Part shown: piece by piece, positions 15,660 through 23,686 of the stretch
Layout: each line of letters opens with the position of its first letter
How positions within the stretch are numbered: position 1 is the first letter of the stretch
Made by a program: the position numbers and the translations under genes
Assembly (NCBI GenBank): GCA_947168395.1
Contig: CAMVLT010000029.1
Span: 1 to 42,707 of the forward strand
DNA length: 42,707 nt
Reading direction: 5' to 3'
DNA from: an uncultured Prevotellaceae bacterium
GTDB lineage: Bacteria > Bacteroidota > Bacteroidia > Bacteroidales > Bacteroidaceae
Notes under the pieces: model-generated
What the model was told of the DNA's origin: nothing
Seen by the model: the letters and a program-made list of their open reading frames with translations, nothing else
Databases searched by the model: none

Positions 15660-16214
15660 ATGAAAAATTTAGTATTTGCAACCCTGATGTGCGCAGCCGC
15701 CATGAGCGCCAAAGCACAAGTTATCACCTCCGAAACCGTGAACAACGTCTACGAGGAAGTTATCAACCAGACTGACAGCCGCTTCGTCTTCAATGCAGAG
15801 CGCGACGGCAACGGCAGCATTACCGCCCTGAATGTCTATAGTGAGGAAATCCTGAGCAAAGGCGCCGTCAGCCTGACTCCTGAATACCGGTACCAGTATG
15901 CGTACAATGCCGACGGCATGCTGAGCAGCCGCATGAAGTACGTCTGGCGTCACGGCGACTGGCAGAGTGCCGAACGGTATGACTATACACTTACGGGCGA
16001 TTCCTATAACGTGGAGTACAGCCGCTGGAACAATGAAAAGACTCGTTTCGACCAGCCACTCGGCAAGATGACCTACTGGCTGTTGCCCAATGAGTCGGTG
16101 GCAAGCGTGGCCTGCTACTACCGTCATCGCGACCATGCTCCTATGGAACTGGAATGGCAGGCATCTGTAGAATCCCAGTCCAATACTCCGGACTATTATT
16201 GGGCTAAGAAGTAG
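15660..16214 (+). CDS. small secreted protein (184 aa), possibly DUF3836-like
   Basis: A Sec signal peptide (MKNLVFATLMCAAAMSAKAQ) is followed by a periplasmic or extracellular beta-rich domain with repeats of the type YRYQYAYNADGML, WRHGDWQSAERYDYTL and MTYWLLP. These short strand-turn units with N-x-D-G turns resemble Bacteroidales DUF3836 proteins, but the match is from memory and weak. It lies between the ATPase and the second permease and has its own copy of the regulator module, so it belongs to the same regulon as the exporter. It could be a substrate, a chaperone or a protective protein. Confidence 0.75.
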   Translation: MKNLVFATLMCAAAMSAKAQVITSETVNNVYEEVINQTDSRFVFNAERDGNGSITALNVYSEEILSKGAVSLTPEYRYQYAYNADGMLSSRMKYVWRHGDWQSAERYDYTLTGDSYNVEYSRWNNEKTRFDQPLGKMTYWLLPNESVASVACYYRHRDHAPMELEWQASVESQSNTPDYYWAKK

Positions 16215-16225
16215 GAGTGTAAAAG

Positions 16226-16314
16226 AATCATACAGCGAACTGTCTAATCTTTAGACAATCTGCATCCGCCAGGGCCACAAGCCTTGGCGGATTCGTTTTT
16301 ATGACGTAACTTTG
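16226..16314 (+). promoter_or_regulatory. operator-promoter module D (second permease)
   Basis: AATCATAC (16226-16233), 8 bases, GTCTAA-TCT-TTAGAC (16242-16256), 50 bases, TAACTTTG (16307-16314). The dyad CCGCCAGGG / CCTTGGCGG (16266-16290) and the TTGG at -33 are the same as in module B; the two modules are almost identical over about 90 bases, evidence of a duplicated promoter-permease unit. Confidence 0.87.
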
Positions 16315-16340
16315 CATCAGCAAAAGAAAGACGTACGAGT

Positions 16341-18734
16341 ATGAAGAGTTATTTGAAATTCCTATCGAGAAACAAGCTCTATACGCTTGTCAATGTTGTC
16401 GGGCTGAGTTTCTCACTGGCCTTTGTCATCATTATCGGGCTGTATGCCCAAATGGAGTTCGGACGCGACAAGTGGCACGCGAAGGCCGACCGTATCTACA
16501 GCATTTGCACTGAAAGCGAGGGCGAAGTGGGCGAATACTGCCACTGGTGCATGCAGGGGCTGCTGCGCAGCCATTTTCCTGAGATGGAGAGCTCGTGTGC
16601 CGTCTTGAACCACGATGCCGAACTCACTATAGGCAACCAGGAGAAGAAGATGGTGCAGATGATGGCTGCCGACTCCACGTTCTTCCAGCTGTTTGACTTC
16701 CCCCTGACATTAGGCAACCGCCAACATGCACTGAAGCAGTCGAACGCCATCGTCCTCAGCGAGGAGACGGCCCGCCTGCTCTTCGGCAACAGCGACCCGA
16801 TGGGTAAGAACGTCACGCTGAAAGACTCGCTACAGTTTGTGGTAACAGGCGTGATGCCGCAGCTGAACCACACCTACATGAGGAAATGTGATGTATTGGT
16901 GAGTACCGACATGGCTGGCGTGCTGACCGGCAACGGTGACCGCTTCAAGGACGAGACGATGGACAGCTACGGCCAGTGCCGTGTCTATCTGCTGGCACGC
17001 GAGGGGTGCGACCTGCGTCAGAAAGAGGCGGCGATTAACGACTTCCTCTCGGAACGTATCTGGCTGTTCAAGAAAGATTCGCCATTTCCAAGCCGTCTGG
17101 AGTTGCACCCGCTGAAAGAGATGTACTTCCTGAAACGAGGCGGTGACGACGGCACCAGCAAGGGAGATCATAAACTGTCTTGGTTGCTCACTTTATCCGG
17201 ACTGGTCATCCTGCTCTTTGCCGTGATGAACTACGTGAACCTGACGATGGCACAAAGCACTTTCCGCATGCGCGAGATGGCCATGCGCCGCCTGCTGGGT
17301 TCGCAGCGCAGCGCCGTTATGATGAGGCTCATCGGCGAGAGTGTCGTGCTCTGTCTGCTATCGCTCCTGATAGCGTTGCTATTAGTGCATATAGCCGAGC
17401 CATACGTCAACTGGTTAGTGAATAACCACAGCGTCAGTTCGTGGGAGGGCAATATAGCCAGTGGTGACATCGACATCATACAAACTGCCGACCTATTGCG
17501 CCCGCAGGCACTCTCGGCCATCGTCGGCTTCACCCTACTGTTGGGCATTGCTGCCGGTTTGGCACCAGCCATTGTCATTTCGTCGGCACACCCCATCGAG
17601 GTGGTGCGCGGCACCTTCCGCCGCCACTCGAAGATGTATTTCTCGCGGCTGTTCATCGTTGTGCAGCACGTGTGTACCATTGCCGTCATCGGCGTGACGC
17701 TGACGATGTGGCTGCAGGTGCGCCATCTCATCAACGCACCGTTAGGCTGGGACACGGAACGGCTGCTCATCGTGCGTGCTCCCGAAAGGGGCATGATGAA
17801 GAAACTCGGCCTGCTGTTCGCTGAGGTACAAAAGATGCCGTGTGTTGAAGCATCAACGGTAGGCTTGGGAAGTCCGTTTACGGGTGGCAGCAACTCTACG
17901 AACCAAATAGGAGAAAAGGTTATTTCGTTCCAGACTTTCTGGAACACCCCCGGCTGGCTGAAGATGCTCGACATTCCAGTGCTGGCCGACTACGGTACTA
18001 CAGGCAAGGACGGTGAGCGAAACTTCGTCACTCGCAAATGCTTAGAGGCTGAAGAACTGCCTGCCGATGCCCGCAGCATGAAGTTCAACGGCGAGCAGCT
18101 GCAAATCGACGGCATCATCGATGACTTCTGCTTAGGCGACATCCTCAGCGGCAAAGGCGAGAACATCGTTGTCACGGAAAAGCCCCGAGAATCTGGTTTC
18201 GAGATGCTGGTGAAGTATCGTGGCAGTAAGCAGCAGGCTGTGGCGCAGATCAGGGATAGCTATGAGCGCATCTTCGAAATGCCGATGGATACCGACTGCT
18301 GTCAGGACAGCGACGACATGCTGCGGCAGATGTTTGTGAGCCAGATACGCATCATGCGTCTGCTGACGGTCTTTGCCGTGGTGGCTCTCGTCGTGTCGAT
18401 GCTCGGGTTGCTGGCCATGTCCACTTATTACATTCAGCAGCGGCGCAAAGAGGTGGCCGTCCGTAAGGTGTTTGGCTCTTCTAACGGCAAGGTGCTCCGT
18501 CGCCTACTCCGTCAGTTCGTGGTCTATGTGGCCGTTGCCTTCGTCGTGGCTGCACCTATTATATATAAATTAGGTGGCGACTGGCTCACGCAGTACAGCT
18601 ACCGTATCAGTCTCTCGCCCTGGATACCCATAGCCGCAGGCGGTTTCTGCCTCGTCGTCTCTCTGCTGGCTGTATTCGCCCAAAGCTGGTTGGCTGCCAA
18701 TGAGAATCCGATAAACAACATCAAGACAGAATAG
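16341..18734 (+). CDS. ABC transporter permease, MacB/FtsX type, second copy (797 aa)
   Basis: It has the same architecture as the protein at 10657: MKSYLKFLSRNKLYTLVNVVGL helix, MacB periplasmic domain, central helices with NYVNLTMAQSTFRMREMAMRRLLGS, second periplasmic domain and C-terminal FtsX domain (VSMLGLLAMSTYYIQQRRKEVAVRKVFGS). The transmembrane parts are well conserved between the two copies, the periplasmic parts much less, so they may handle different substrates or form a heterodimer. Driven by module D. No intact ATPase follows, only the nine-codon tail at 18737. Confidence 0.92.
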   Translation: MKSYLKFLSRNKLYTLVNVVGLSFSLAFVIIIGLYAQMEFGRDKWHAKADRIYSICTESEGEVGEYCHWCMQGLLRSHFPEMESSCAVLNHDAELTIGNQEKKMVQMMAADSTFFQLFDFPLTLGNRQHALKQSNAIVLSEETARLLFGNSDPMGKNVTLKDSLQFVVTGVMPQLNHTYMRKCDVLVSTDMAGVLTGNGDRFKDETMDSYGQCRVYLLAREGCDLRQKEAAINDFLSERIWLFKKDSPFPSRLELHPLKEMYFLKRGGDDGTSKGDHKLSWLLTLSGLVILLFAVMNYVNLTMAQSTFRMREMAMRRLLGSQRSAVMMRLIGESVVLCLLSLLIALLLVHIAEPYVNWLVNNHSVSSWEGNIASGDIDIIQTADLLRPQALSAIVGFTLLLGIAAGLAPAIVISSAHPIEVVRGTFRRHSKMYFSRLFIVVQHVCTIAVIGVTLTMWLQVRHLINAPLGWDTERLLIVRAPERGMMKKLGLLFAEVQKMPCVEASTVGLGSPFTGGSNSTNQIGEKVISFQTFWNTPGWLKMLDIPVLADYGTTGKDGERNFVTRKCLEAEELPADARSMKFNGEQLQIDGIIDDFCLGDILSGKGENIVVTEKPRESGFEMLVKYRGSKQQAVAQIRDSYERIFEMPMDTDCCQDSDDMLRQMFVSQIRIMRLLTVFAVVALVVSMLGLLAMSTYYIQQRRKEVAVRKVFGSSNGKVLRRLLRQFVVYVAVAFVVAAPIIYKLGGDWLTQYSYRISLSPWIPIAAGGFCLVVSLLAVFAQSWLAANENPINNIKTE

Positions 18735-18736
18735 CC

Positions 18737-18766
18737 ATGCTCGACGGCCAGATACTTCCCAAGTAG
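18737..18766 (+). pseudogene. C-terminal tail of a lost ABC ATPase
   Basis: The ten codons ATG to TAG read MLDGQILPK. The intact ATPase ends MLDGQILPQR, with 21 of its final 24 or so bases shared. Only this tail is left behind the second permease, so a permease-ATPase unit lost its ATPase by deletion at this point. Confidence 0.7.
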
Positions 18767-18772
18767 TGACCG

Positions 18773-21700
18773 TTACAGTCGGGCTGTGATCAACGTGCGG
18801 AACTGCTGGATGCCCTGATGGTTGTTGTCAAGGGCTTCGACCTCGGCCAGATAACGCTCAGCCTTTTCGTAGTCGCCCATGCCGTAGTAGCCGAGGGCAA
18901 GCATGTACTTGCAGTGGATGAGGTTCCTGGTGTCGAGTTCGGAGAACCCGTCCTCACGGTTTTCTTCCCAGATGAGCAAATCGGGTAGCGAGACTGCGAA
19001 GTAGTCCATCACCTGTTTTCTGAAGATGTGCTGCTTGCCGTAGTTGATGAGCCGGTAGAAGCGTCCGTGAGCCTCGTCGGCACGCCCCAGTTTATACAGG
19101 GCCAGTCCCTGATAGAATATCTTGTCGGGTTTGGCATCGTTGTAGTACATGGCGGCTGCGGGTTCCTGGGGACCTTTCGTCGCCTCTTCCCAACAGCTGA
19201 CGGCTTTGTCTCTCTGTCCGAGTGCATCGTAGGCGACACCGAGCAGATAGTAGAAGTCGTTCTCCTGGGCACCATAGAGTTTACCTTCTCCGAGGTGGTG
19301 GGGATATTCGAGACATTCGTTGAGCAGGCTGACAGCCTTGTCGTACTCCTTGGCAACAATGGCCTGCTTAGCCAGTTCCACACGGCATATCTGGTACTGG
19401 GCGGGTACTTTGCCCTCGCCACCCTCCCAGGGGTGGAAGATGTGGGCATCGAGCTTCCGCATGGCCTCCTCGTAGCGTCCCACCTCATTGAGCAAGGTAA
19501 TCTCCTCGAGCACGAGGTCGTCGCGCTGCCGAATCAGTCTCGGGTACTTCTGCAGGAAGTCGAGACGCTCCTGATGCGGACGATGCCGATGCTTGTAGAG
19601 CTGGTCGAGCTCCATCAGGTTACGACTGTCTTTCTCGTCAAGGTGGAAGGCTTTCTCCATATATTCCACAGCCTCTTCCTGGCGATTCTGCTTGTTGAAG
19701 CGTGCGAGGGCAAGGTTTCGCCATACGGTTGGGAAACTGGGGTCGAGCTTTGCCGAGCGTTCCCAGTTCTCGATGGCGATGTCGTATTGCCGCTTGTCGT
19801 AATATAGACAACCGAGGTAATAAGGCGCCTTGGCACCATCGGGATTGGAATCTATGGCACAGGATAATGCCAGCACGTCGTCCAGTCTGTTGGGGAAACA
19901 GTAGTCAGCCTTCGTGGCCTCTGCCTTCTCGAAACAGGCCTTTGCCTCGTCCGGCTTTCCCTGCATCGTCTTCACATATCCTATATAGTAATAGGTCATA
20001 GGCGATACTGCCTTTTCCTTCTCGGCCATCATCCAGATGTCGACCGCCTCGTTGTAAAGTCCTGCATAAACGTAGTCGAGTGCCAGCTCGTCGTAATTCT
20101 GGCAGCTTTTGCGAAGAAGCTGTTTCAGTTCGTTAAGCAGGTCCTTGTCCTTTGTCAGTAGATACTGCTCATAGCGGATGCCGTAGTTGAAGTGGTCCAG
20201 CGCCAGCGACTCCTTGATGAGTGCCAGGCGCTCGTTGAGCTCTTTCGAGCTGCCCATCTGCAGGCCGCCCTTCTGCTTGGCCTCTTGCTGGAGCCTCAGT
20301 ACAGCGGCTTTCAGCGCCCGGTCCTTGTGGTTGCAGCCGTTGAATATCAGGCTGCGGTTCAGCTCGTCGAGAGCATCATCATAGCGCTGCTCGCCTATAC
20401 TGATGCAGGCCGCCTCGAAATAGCCGGCATCTGCCCAGGCCTTGTTCCACGTTGACTTCCAGAACAGCTCGTAGGCCTCCTGAGGACGATGCTGGTATTT
20501 CAGACAGAGCGCGAGATTGAAGATGGCCTCACCGTCGTATGGATTCGGATTGCGCTTCTGCCATATCTTCACGGCCTTCCTCAAATAGCTTTCCGCTTTT
20601 TGGAAACGTCCGCGACGCAGATACCACAGCCCCGTCTGGTTAAGGCAGCGCACATCGTTAGGGTCACGGCGCAGAGCTTCCTCATAATAATCGAGGGCAC
20701 TCCATGTGGCATGACGGTACTGCTCCAGATGGAGTCCCGTAAGATAGAGCTGGTCGTTGGTTTTCGTGTCGGCTGGCGATAGTGCTGCCTCGGCAGCATC
20801 GGGGATTGGGCGTATCTCGTCATCCTCCGCCATCCAGCGCAAATTGCCTACCTGCAGAAGCAGGTCGTTCAGCGATGCCCCATTCACGTCTACCGACTGC
20901 TCGAAGACCTCCTCGGGCGACAATGTCACAGCTTGACTGTAATACGTCTCTCCTTTTTTGTTGCTTAACTCTATCTTTACGGTCTGCTTCGATGTGGCCA
21001 GCACCATGATGCGCACGTCCGTTTCTCCTTCCTTTACTATGTTGAGTATGAAGTCTTTCGAGGCTTGCTTCACAACCCCCAGTTCCCGGTATGGCATGAA
21101 GTACTGCACGAACTGTTTCTCTTCGTAAGGCATCAGCCACGAGAAGTCGGGCTGGTTCTCGGTGTACACGCCCGCCATCAGTTCGATGTAGGGGCGGAAG
21201 CCTCCCTTCTGGCTTTCTTCAGTAGGGGAGGAGGGGGCTTCGTCCGTCAGGTTACGGTCCCACGCACGTCCGAAGTCGCCGTTGCCCCACGTCCACTGTT
21301 TCTTGCCTGGCGAGAAATGATGCGAGGCAACATGGAGCATGCCTCCCTTGGTGTCGTTCTCGTAACCGCCCTCGAAATCGTACTTCGAGTTCACGGCCAT
21401 ATAGCTTGTTGGGACGTAGATGTTCTTATAGTTCGAGATGTCCACACCGGCCGAATAGTCCATCTTGTAATAGGTTCCCGTAGCAATGGGGAAACTCGAC
21501 ACGGCGCGCTTGCCATGATCGAACACGGCATTCACGTCGGGTGGGAACACACTCTGGTAGGCATCGTTCACCTCTACCGCAGGATTTGCCCACCATAGAA
21601 AGGTCTGCGGCAGGTTCGTGCGGTTCGACACCTTGCCCTGAATCTCCAGACAGGCACATCCGGGACGCAGCGTAAAGCCCGCCATCCCCTTCTGATGGAA

Positions 21701-22156
21701 CATCCGCTCCATCTCGTTGACCCATACTGTCACGGAGCCATCTTCATTCTCCACGATGGTGGAATCCACAGGCAGATAGGTGCTGGGACGATGGTGCTGG
21801 GGCCAGTTGAACTCGATGCCGCCCGAAATCCAAGGTCCTGCAAGGCCGACCAACGCAGGTTTGATGACGTGGTTGTAATACACGAAGTGACGCTGCTTGA
21901 TTTTGTCATACGCCATCTGGATGCGTCCGCCCAGCTCTGGCAGTATCATCACCTTGATATACTCATTCTCGAGATAGATGGCTTTCCACTGCTTCTCGGT
22001 CTTCTCATCGCTGATTGACTCGATGACGGGATAGGGATAGACCACACCGCTTGAGCCCTGGTAGACTCGTTTCTCGATGAACATCGGGTTCTTCTCGGGC
22101 TTCCCTGTTTCGTATGTCGGGATAGTTACAATTTCCCTCCAGGCTTTTACTGACAT
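18773..22156 (-). CDS. DUF5107 domain protein with C-terminal TPR repeats (1127 aa)
   Basis: The first 340 or so residues form a galactose-mutarotase-like sandwich as in DUF5107 (KVMILPELGGRIQMAYDK, GGIEFNWPQHHRP, WWANPAVEVN, YFMPYRELGVV). From about residue 450 on there are many TPR units (ALDYYEEALRRDPNDVRCLNQTG, AIENWERSAKLDPSFPTVWRNLA). No signal peptide is seen, so it is cytosolic. Proteins of this kind sit next to sugar transporters in Bacteroidota and are thought to act on carbohydrates; the reaction is not known to me. It follows the sugar porter gene by 11 bases in one operon. Residues encoded at 21199-21240 (APSSPTEESQKGG) come from an in-frame interspersed repeat. Confidence 0.85.
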   Translation of the reverse strand: MSVKAWREIVTIPTYETGKPEKNPMFIEKRVYQGSSGVVYPYPVIESISDEKTEKQWKAIYLENEYIKVMILPELGGRIQMAYDKIKQRHFVYYNHVIKPALVGLAGPWISGGIEFNWPQHHRPSTYLPVDSTIVENEDGSVTVWVNEMERMFHQKGMAGFTLRPGCACLEIQGKVSNRTNLPQTFLWWANPAVEVNDAYQSVFPPDVNAVFDHGKRAVSSFPIATGTYYKMDYSAGVDISNYKNIYVPTSYMAVNSKYDFEGGYENDTKGGMLHVASHHFSPGKKQWTWGNGDFGRAWDRNLTDEAPSSPTEESQKGGFRPYIELMAGVYTENQPDFSWLMPYEEKQFVQYFMPYRELGVVKQASKDFILNIVKEGETDVRIMVLATSKQTVKIELSNKKGETYYSQAVTLSPEEVFEQSVDVNGASLNDLLLQVGNLRWMAEDDEIRPIPDAAEAALSPADTKTNDQLYLTGLHLEQYRHATWSALDYYEEALRRDPNDVRCLNQTGLWYLRRGRFQKAESYLRKAVKIWQKRNPNPYDGEAIFNLALCLKYQHRPQEAYELFWKSTWNKAWADAGYFEAACISIGEQRYDDALDELNRSLIFNGCNHKDRALKAAVLRLQQEAKQKGGLQMGSSKELNERLALIKESLALDHFNYGIRYEQYLLTKDKDLLNELKQLLRKSCQNYDELALDYVYAGLYNEAVDIWMMAEKEKAVSPMTYYYIGYVKTMQGKPDEAKACFEKAEATKADYCFPNRLDDVLALSCAIDSNPDGAKAPYYLGCLYYDKRQYDIAIENWERSAKLDPSFPTVWRNLALARFNKQNRQEEAVEYMEKAFHLDEKDSRNLMELDQLYKHRHRPHQERLDFLQKYPRLIRQRDDLVLEEITLLNEVGRYEEAMRKLDAHIFHPWEGGEGKVPAQYQICRVELAKQAIVAKEYDKAVSLLNECLEYPHHLGEGKLYGAQENDFYYLLGVAYDALGQRDKAVSCWEEATKGPQEPAAAMYYNDAKPDKIFYQGLALYKLGRADEAHGRFYRLINYGKQHIFRKQVMDYFAVSLPDLLIWEENREDGFSELDTRNLIHCKYMLALGYYGMGDYEKAERYLAEVEALDNNHQGIQQFRTLITARL

Positions 22157-22167
22157 TATAGTATGCT

Positions 22168-23460
22168 TTATTGGATGATTAATTCTTTTTCTAATTGCTC
22201 CAGCGTCTTACCCTTGGTCTCAGGACAGTTGCGGTAGAGGAAGATGAACGCGCAGATGCAGATGCAGCTGTAAATCCAGAACGTACCGCTGCTGCCCAAA
22301 GCCGCATTCATCGACGGGAACGAGAAAGTGAGCGTGCAACAACCCACCCACAGGGCAAACGTACACGTAGCCATCGCGACACCACGCACACGGTGGGGGA
22401 ATATCTCGGCCAGCAACGTCCAGGTGACAGGCCCCAGCGTCATGGCATAGACCGAGATGGCTGCTACCACGAGAGCCACCATCAGTACGCCCGTCATGCC
22501 CATGAAGTAGCAGGTGCCCAGCACCAGATAAATTAGTCCCAGACCGCCTGCGCCCAGCAGCATCAGCGTTCTGCGTCCCCACTTCTCGATGGTGTAGAGG
22601 GCGACGAAAGTGAAGAGCACGTTGGCAATACCGGTGATGACGATGTTGATGAACATACCGTCGACATTGAATCCAGCTCCCACAAATATTTCCTGAGCAT
22701 AGTTGAAGATGACGTTCGTGCCGCACCACTGCTGGAACACGGCAATGATGAGGCCGAGCATGAGGACTCGACGATAGCGGGGCTCCCCAAGGCGTGACTC
22801 AACACTCCCTCCTTGACGAGGAGTTAGGTTTGCCTTCATCTTCAGATAAACCGGCGACTCGGGTATGAAGAAACTCATCAGCAGAAAGAGTCCTGCCGGC
22901 AGCGTCTCGGCCCAGAACATCCAGCGCCAGCCCCATTCCACGTTCCACGCCTGACTCTCGGCCACCGTCGTGTCGCGTGCCAGCAGCATATTCACAATCT
23001 GCGCCGCCAGGATACCCAGCACGATGGTCATCTGGTTGAGACTCACCATGCGTCCGCGAATCTCAGCCGGACTCACCTCGGCAATATACATGGGCGACAG
23101 GGCTGACGCCACGCCGATGCCCACGCCACCGATGAAACGGGCTATATTAAACAAGGTGAAATCGTTGAACAGTCCTGTGGCGACAGCCGACACCGTGAAC
23201 AGCACGGCACTCACCATCAGCAGCGGCTTACGCCCCCACCGGTCGGCGGCGGCTCCGGCCACCATCGCCCCCACCAGACAGCCCACCAAGGCTGTAGTCA
23301 TTGCCACACCCTGCATCAACGGTGCCCCGGTAATGCCGAAATACAATTCATAAAATGGCTTTGCGCCACCAATCACCACCCAGTCGTAACCGAAGAGCAG
23401 TCCCCCCATCGCTGACACGGAGCAGATGAAGTAGATAAATGCTTTGTTAAGTTCTACCAT
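22168..23460 (-). CDS. sugar porter, major facilitator superfamily (430 aa)
   Basis: It has twelve predicted helices and the sugar-porter signatures: GGLLFGYDWVVIGGA at the start, RWGRKPLL in loop 2-3, the PESPVYL motif after helix 6, KWGRRTLML in loop 8-9 and PETKGKTLEQLEKEL at the C terminus. These define proton-linked monosaccharide transporters of the XylE/GLUT group in the inner membrane. The central loop contains NLTPRQGGSVESRLGEP, coded by an interspersed repeat at 22782-22829. It is the first gene of an operon with the DUF5107 gene, which probably handles the imported sugar. The specific sugar cannot be told. Confidence 0.93.
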   Translation of the reverse strand: MVELNKAFIYFICSVSAMGGLLFGYDWVVIGGAKPFYELYFGITGAPLMQGVAMTTALVGCLVGAMVAGAAADRWGRKPLLMVSAVLFTVSAVATGLFNDFTLFNIARFIGGVGIGVASALSPMYIAEVSPAEIRGRMVSLNQMTIVLGILAAQIVNMLLARDTTVAESQAWNVEWGWRWMFWAETLPAGLFLLMSFFIPESPVYLKMKANLTPRQGGSVESRLGEPRYRRVLMLGLIIAVFQQWCGTNVIFNYAQEIFVGAGFNVDGMFINIVITGIANVLFTFVALYTIEKWGRRTLMLLGAGGLGLIYLVLGTCYFMGMTGVLMVALVVAAISVYAMTLGPVTWTLLAEIFPHRVRGVAMATCTFALWVGCCTLTFSFPSMNAALGSSGTFWIYSCICICAFIFLYRNCPETKGKTLEQLEKELIIQ

Positions 23461-23471
23461 ATATGTTCATG

Positions 23472-23503
23472 CAAAGGTAGAGAAAATGATTCTATCCACC
23501 AAA
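23472..23503 (-). promoter_or_regulatory. promoter of the sugar porter operon
   Basis: On the reverse strand TTTG (23503 to 23500), 20 bases and TACCTTTG (23479 to 23472) lie 12 bases before the ATG at 23460, an excellent housekeeping match. Confidence 0.87.
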
Positions 23504-23632
23504 CAAAAGAAAAACTTTTTGTTCGTGCTTGCATTGTTTAACAATCCGCATAGAAAGAAGTAACATTTGTTAAATCACCCTCATTTTACTGTTACTAAAG
23601 AATGTGAAAACTATCAAAAAATGCAGGTGGTG

Positions 23633-23670
23633 GTGCAGTCTTTTTCCCTGTTGTAGGTCTATATAAATAG
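23633..23670 (+). promoter_or_regulatory. ECF-type promoter 1, before the sigma-barrel fusion gene
   Basis: GTGCAGTC (23633-23640), 20 bases, ATATAAATAG (23661-23670), then AGACG. The same two blocks with the same spacing precede the lipoprotein gene (25333-25370) and, in weaker form, the radical SAM gene (25975-26012). It does not match the housekeeping TAnnTTTG form, and the position 16 bases before the start codon fits a promoter read by the sigma factor it controls. Confidence 0.75.
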
Positions 23671-23686
23671 AGACGTTGTGCTGACG

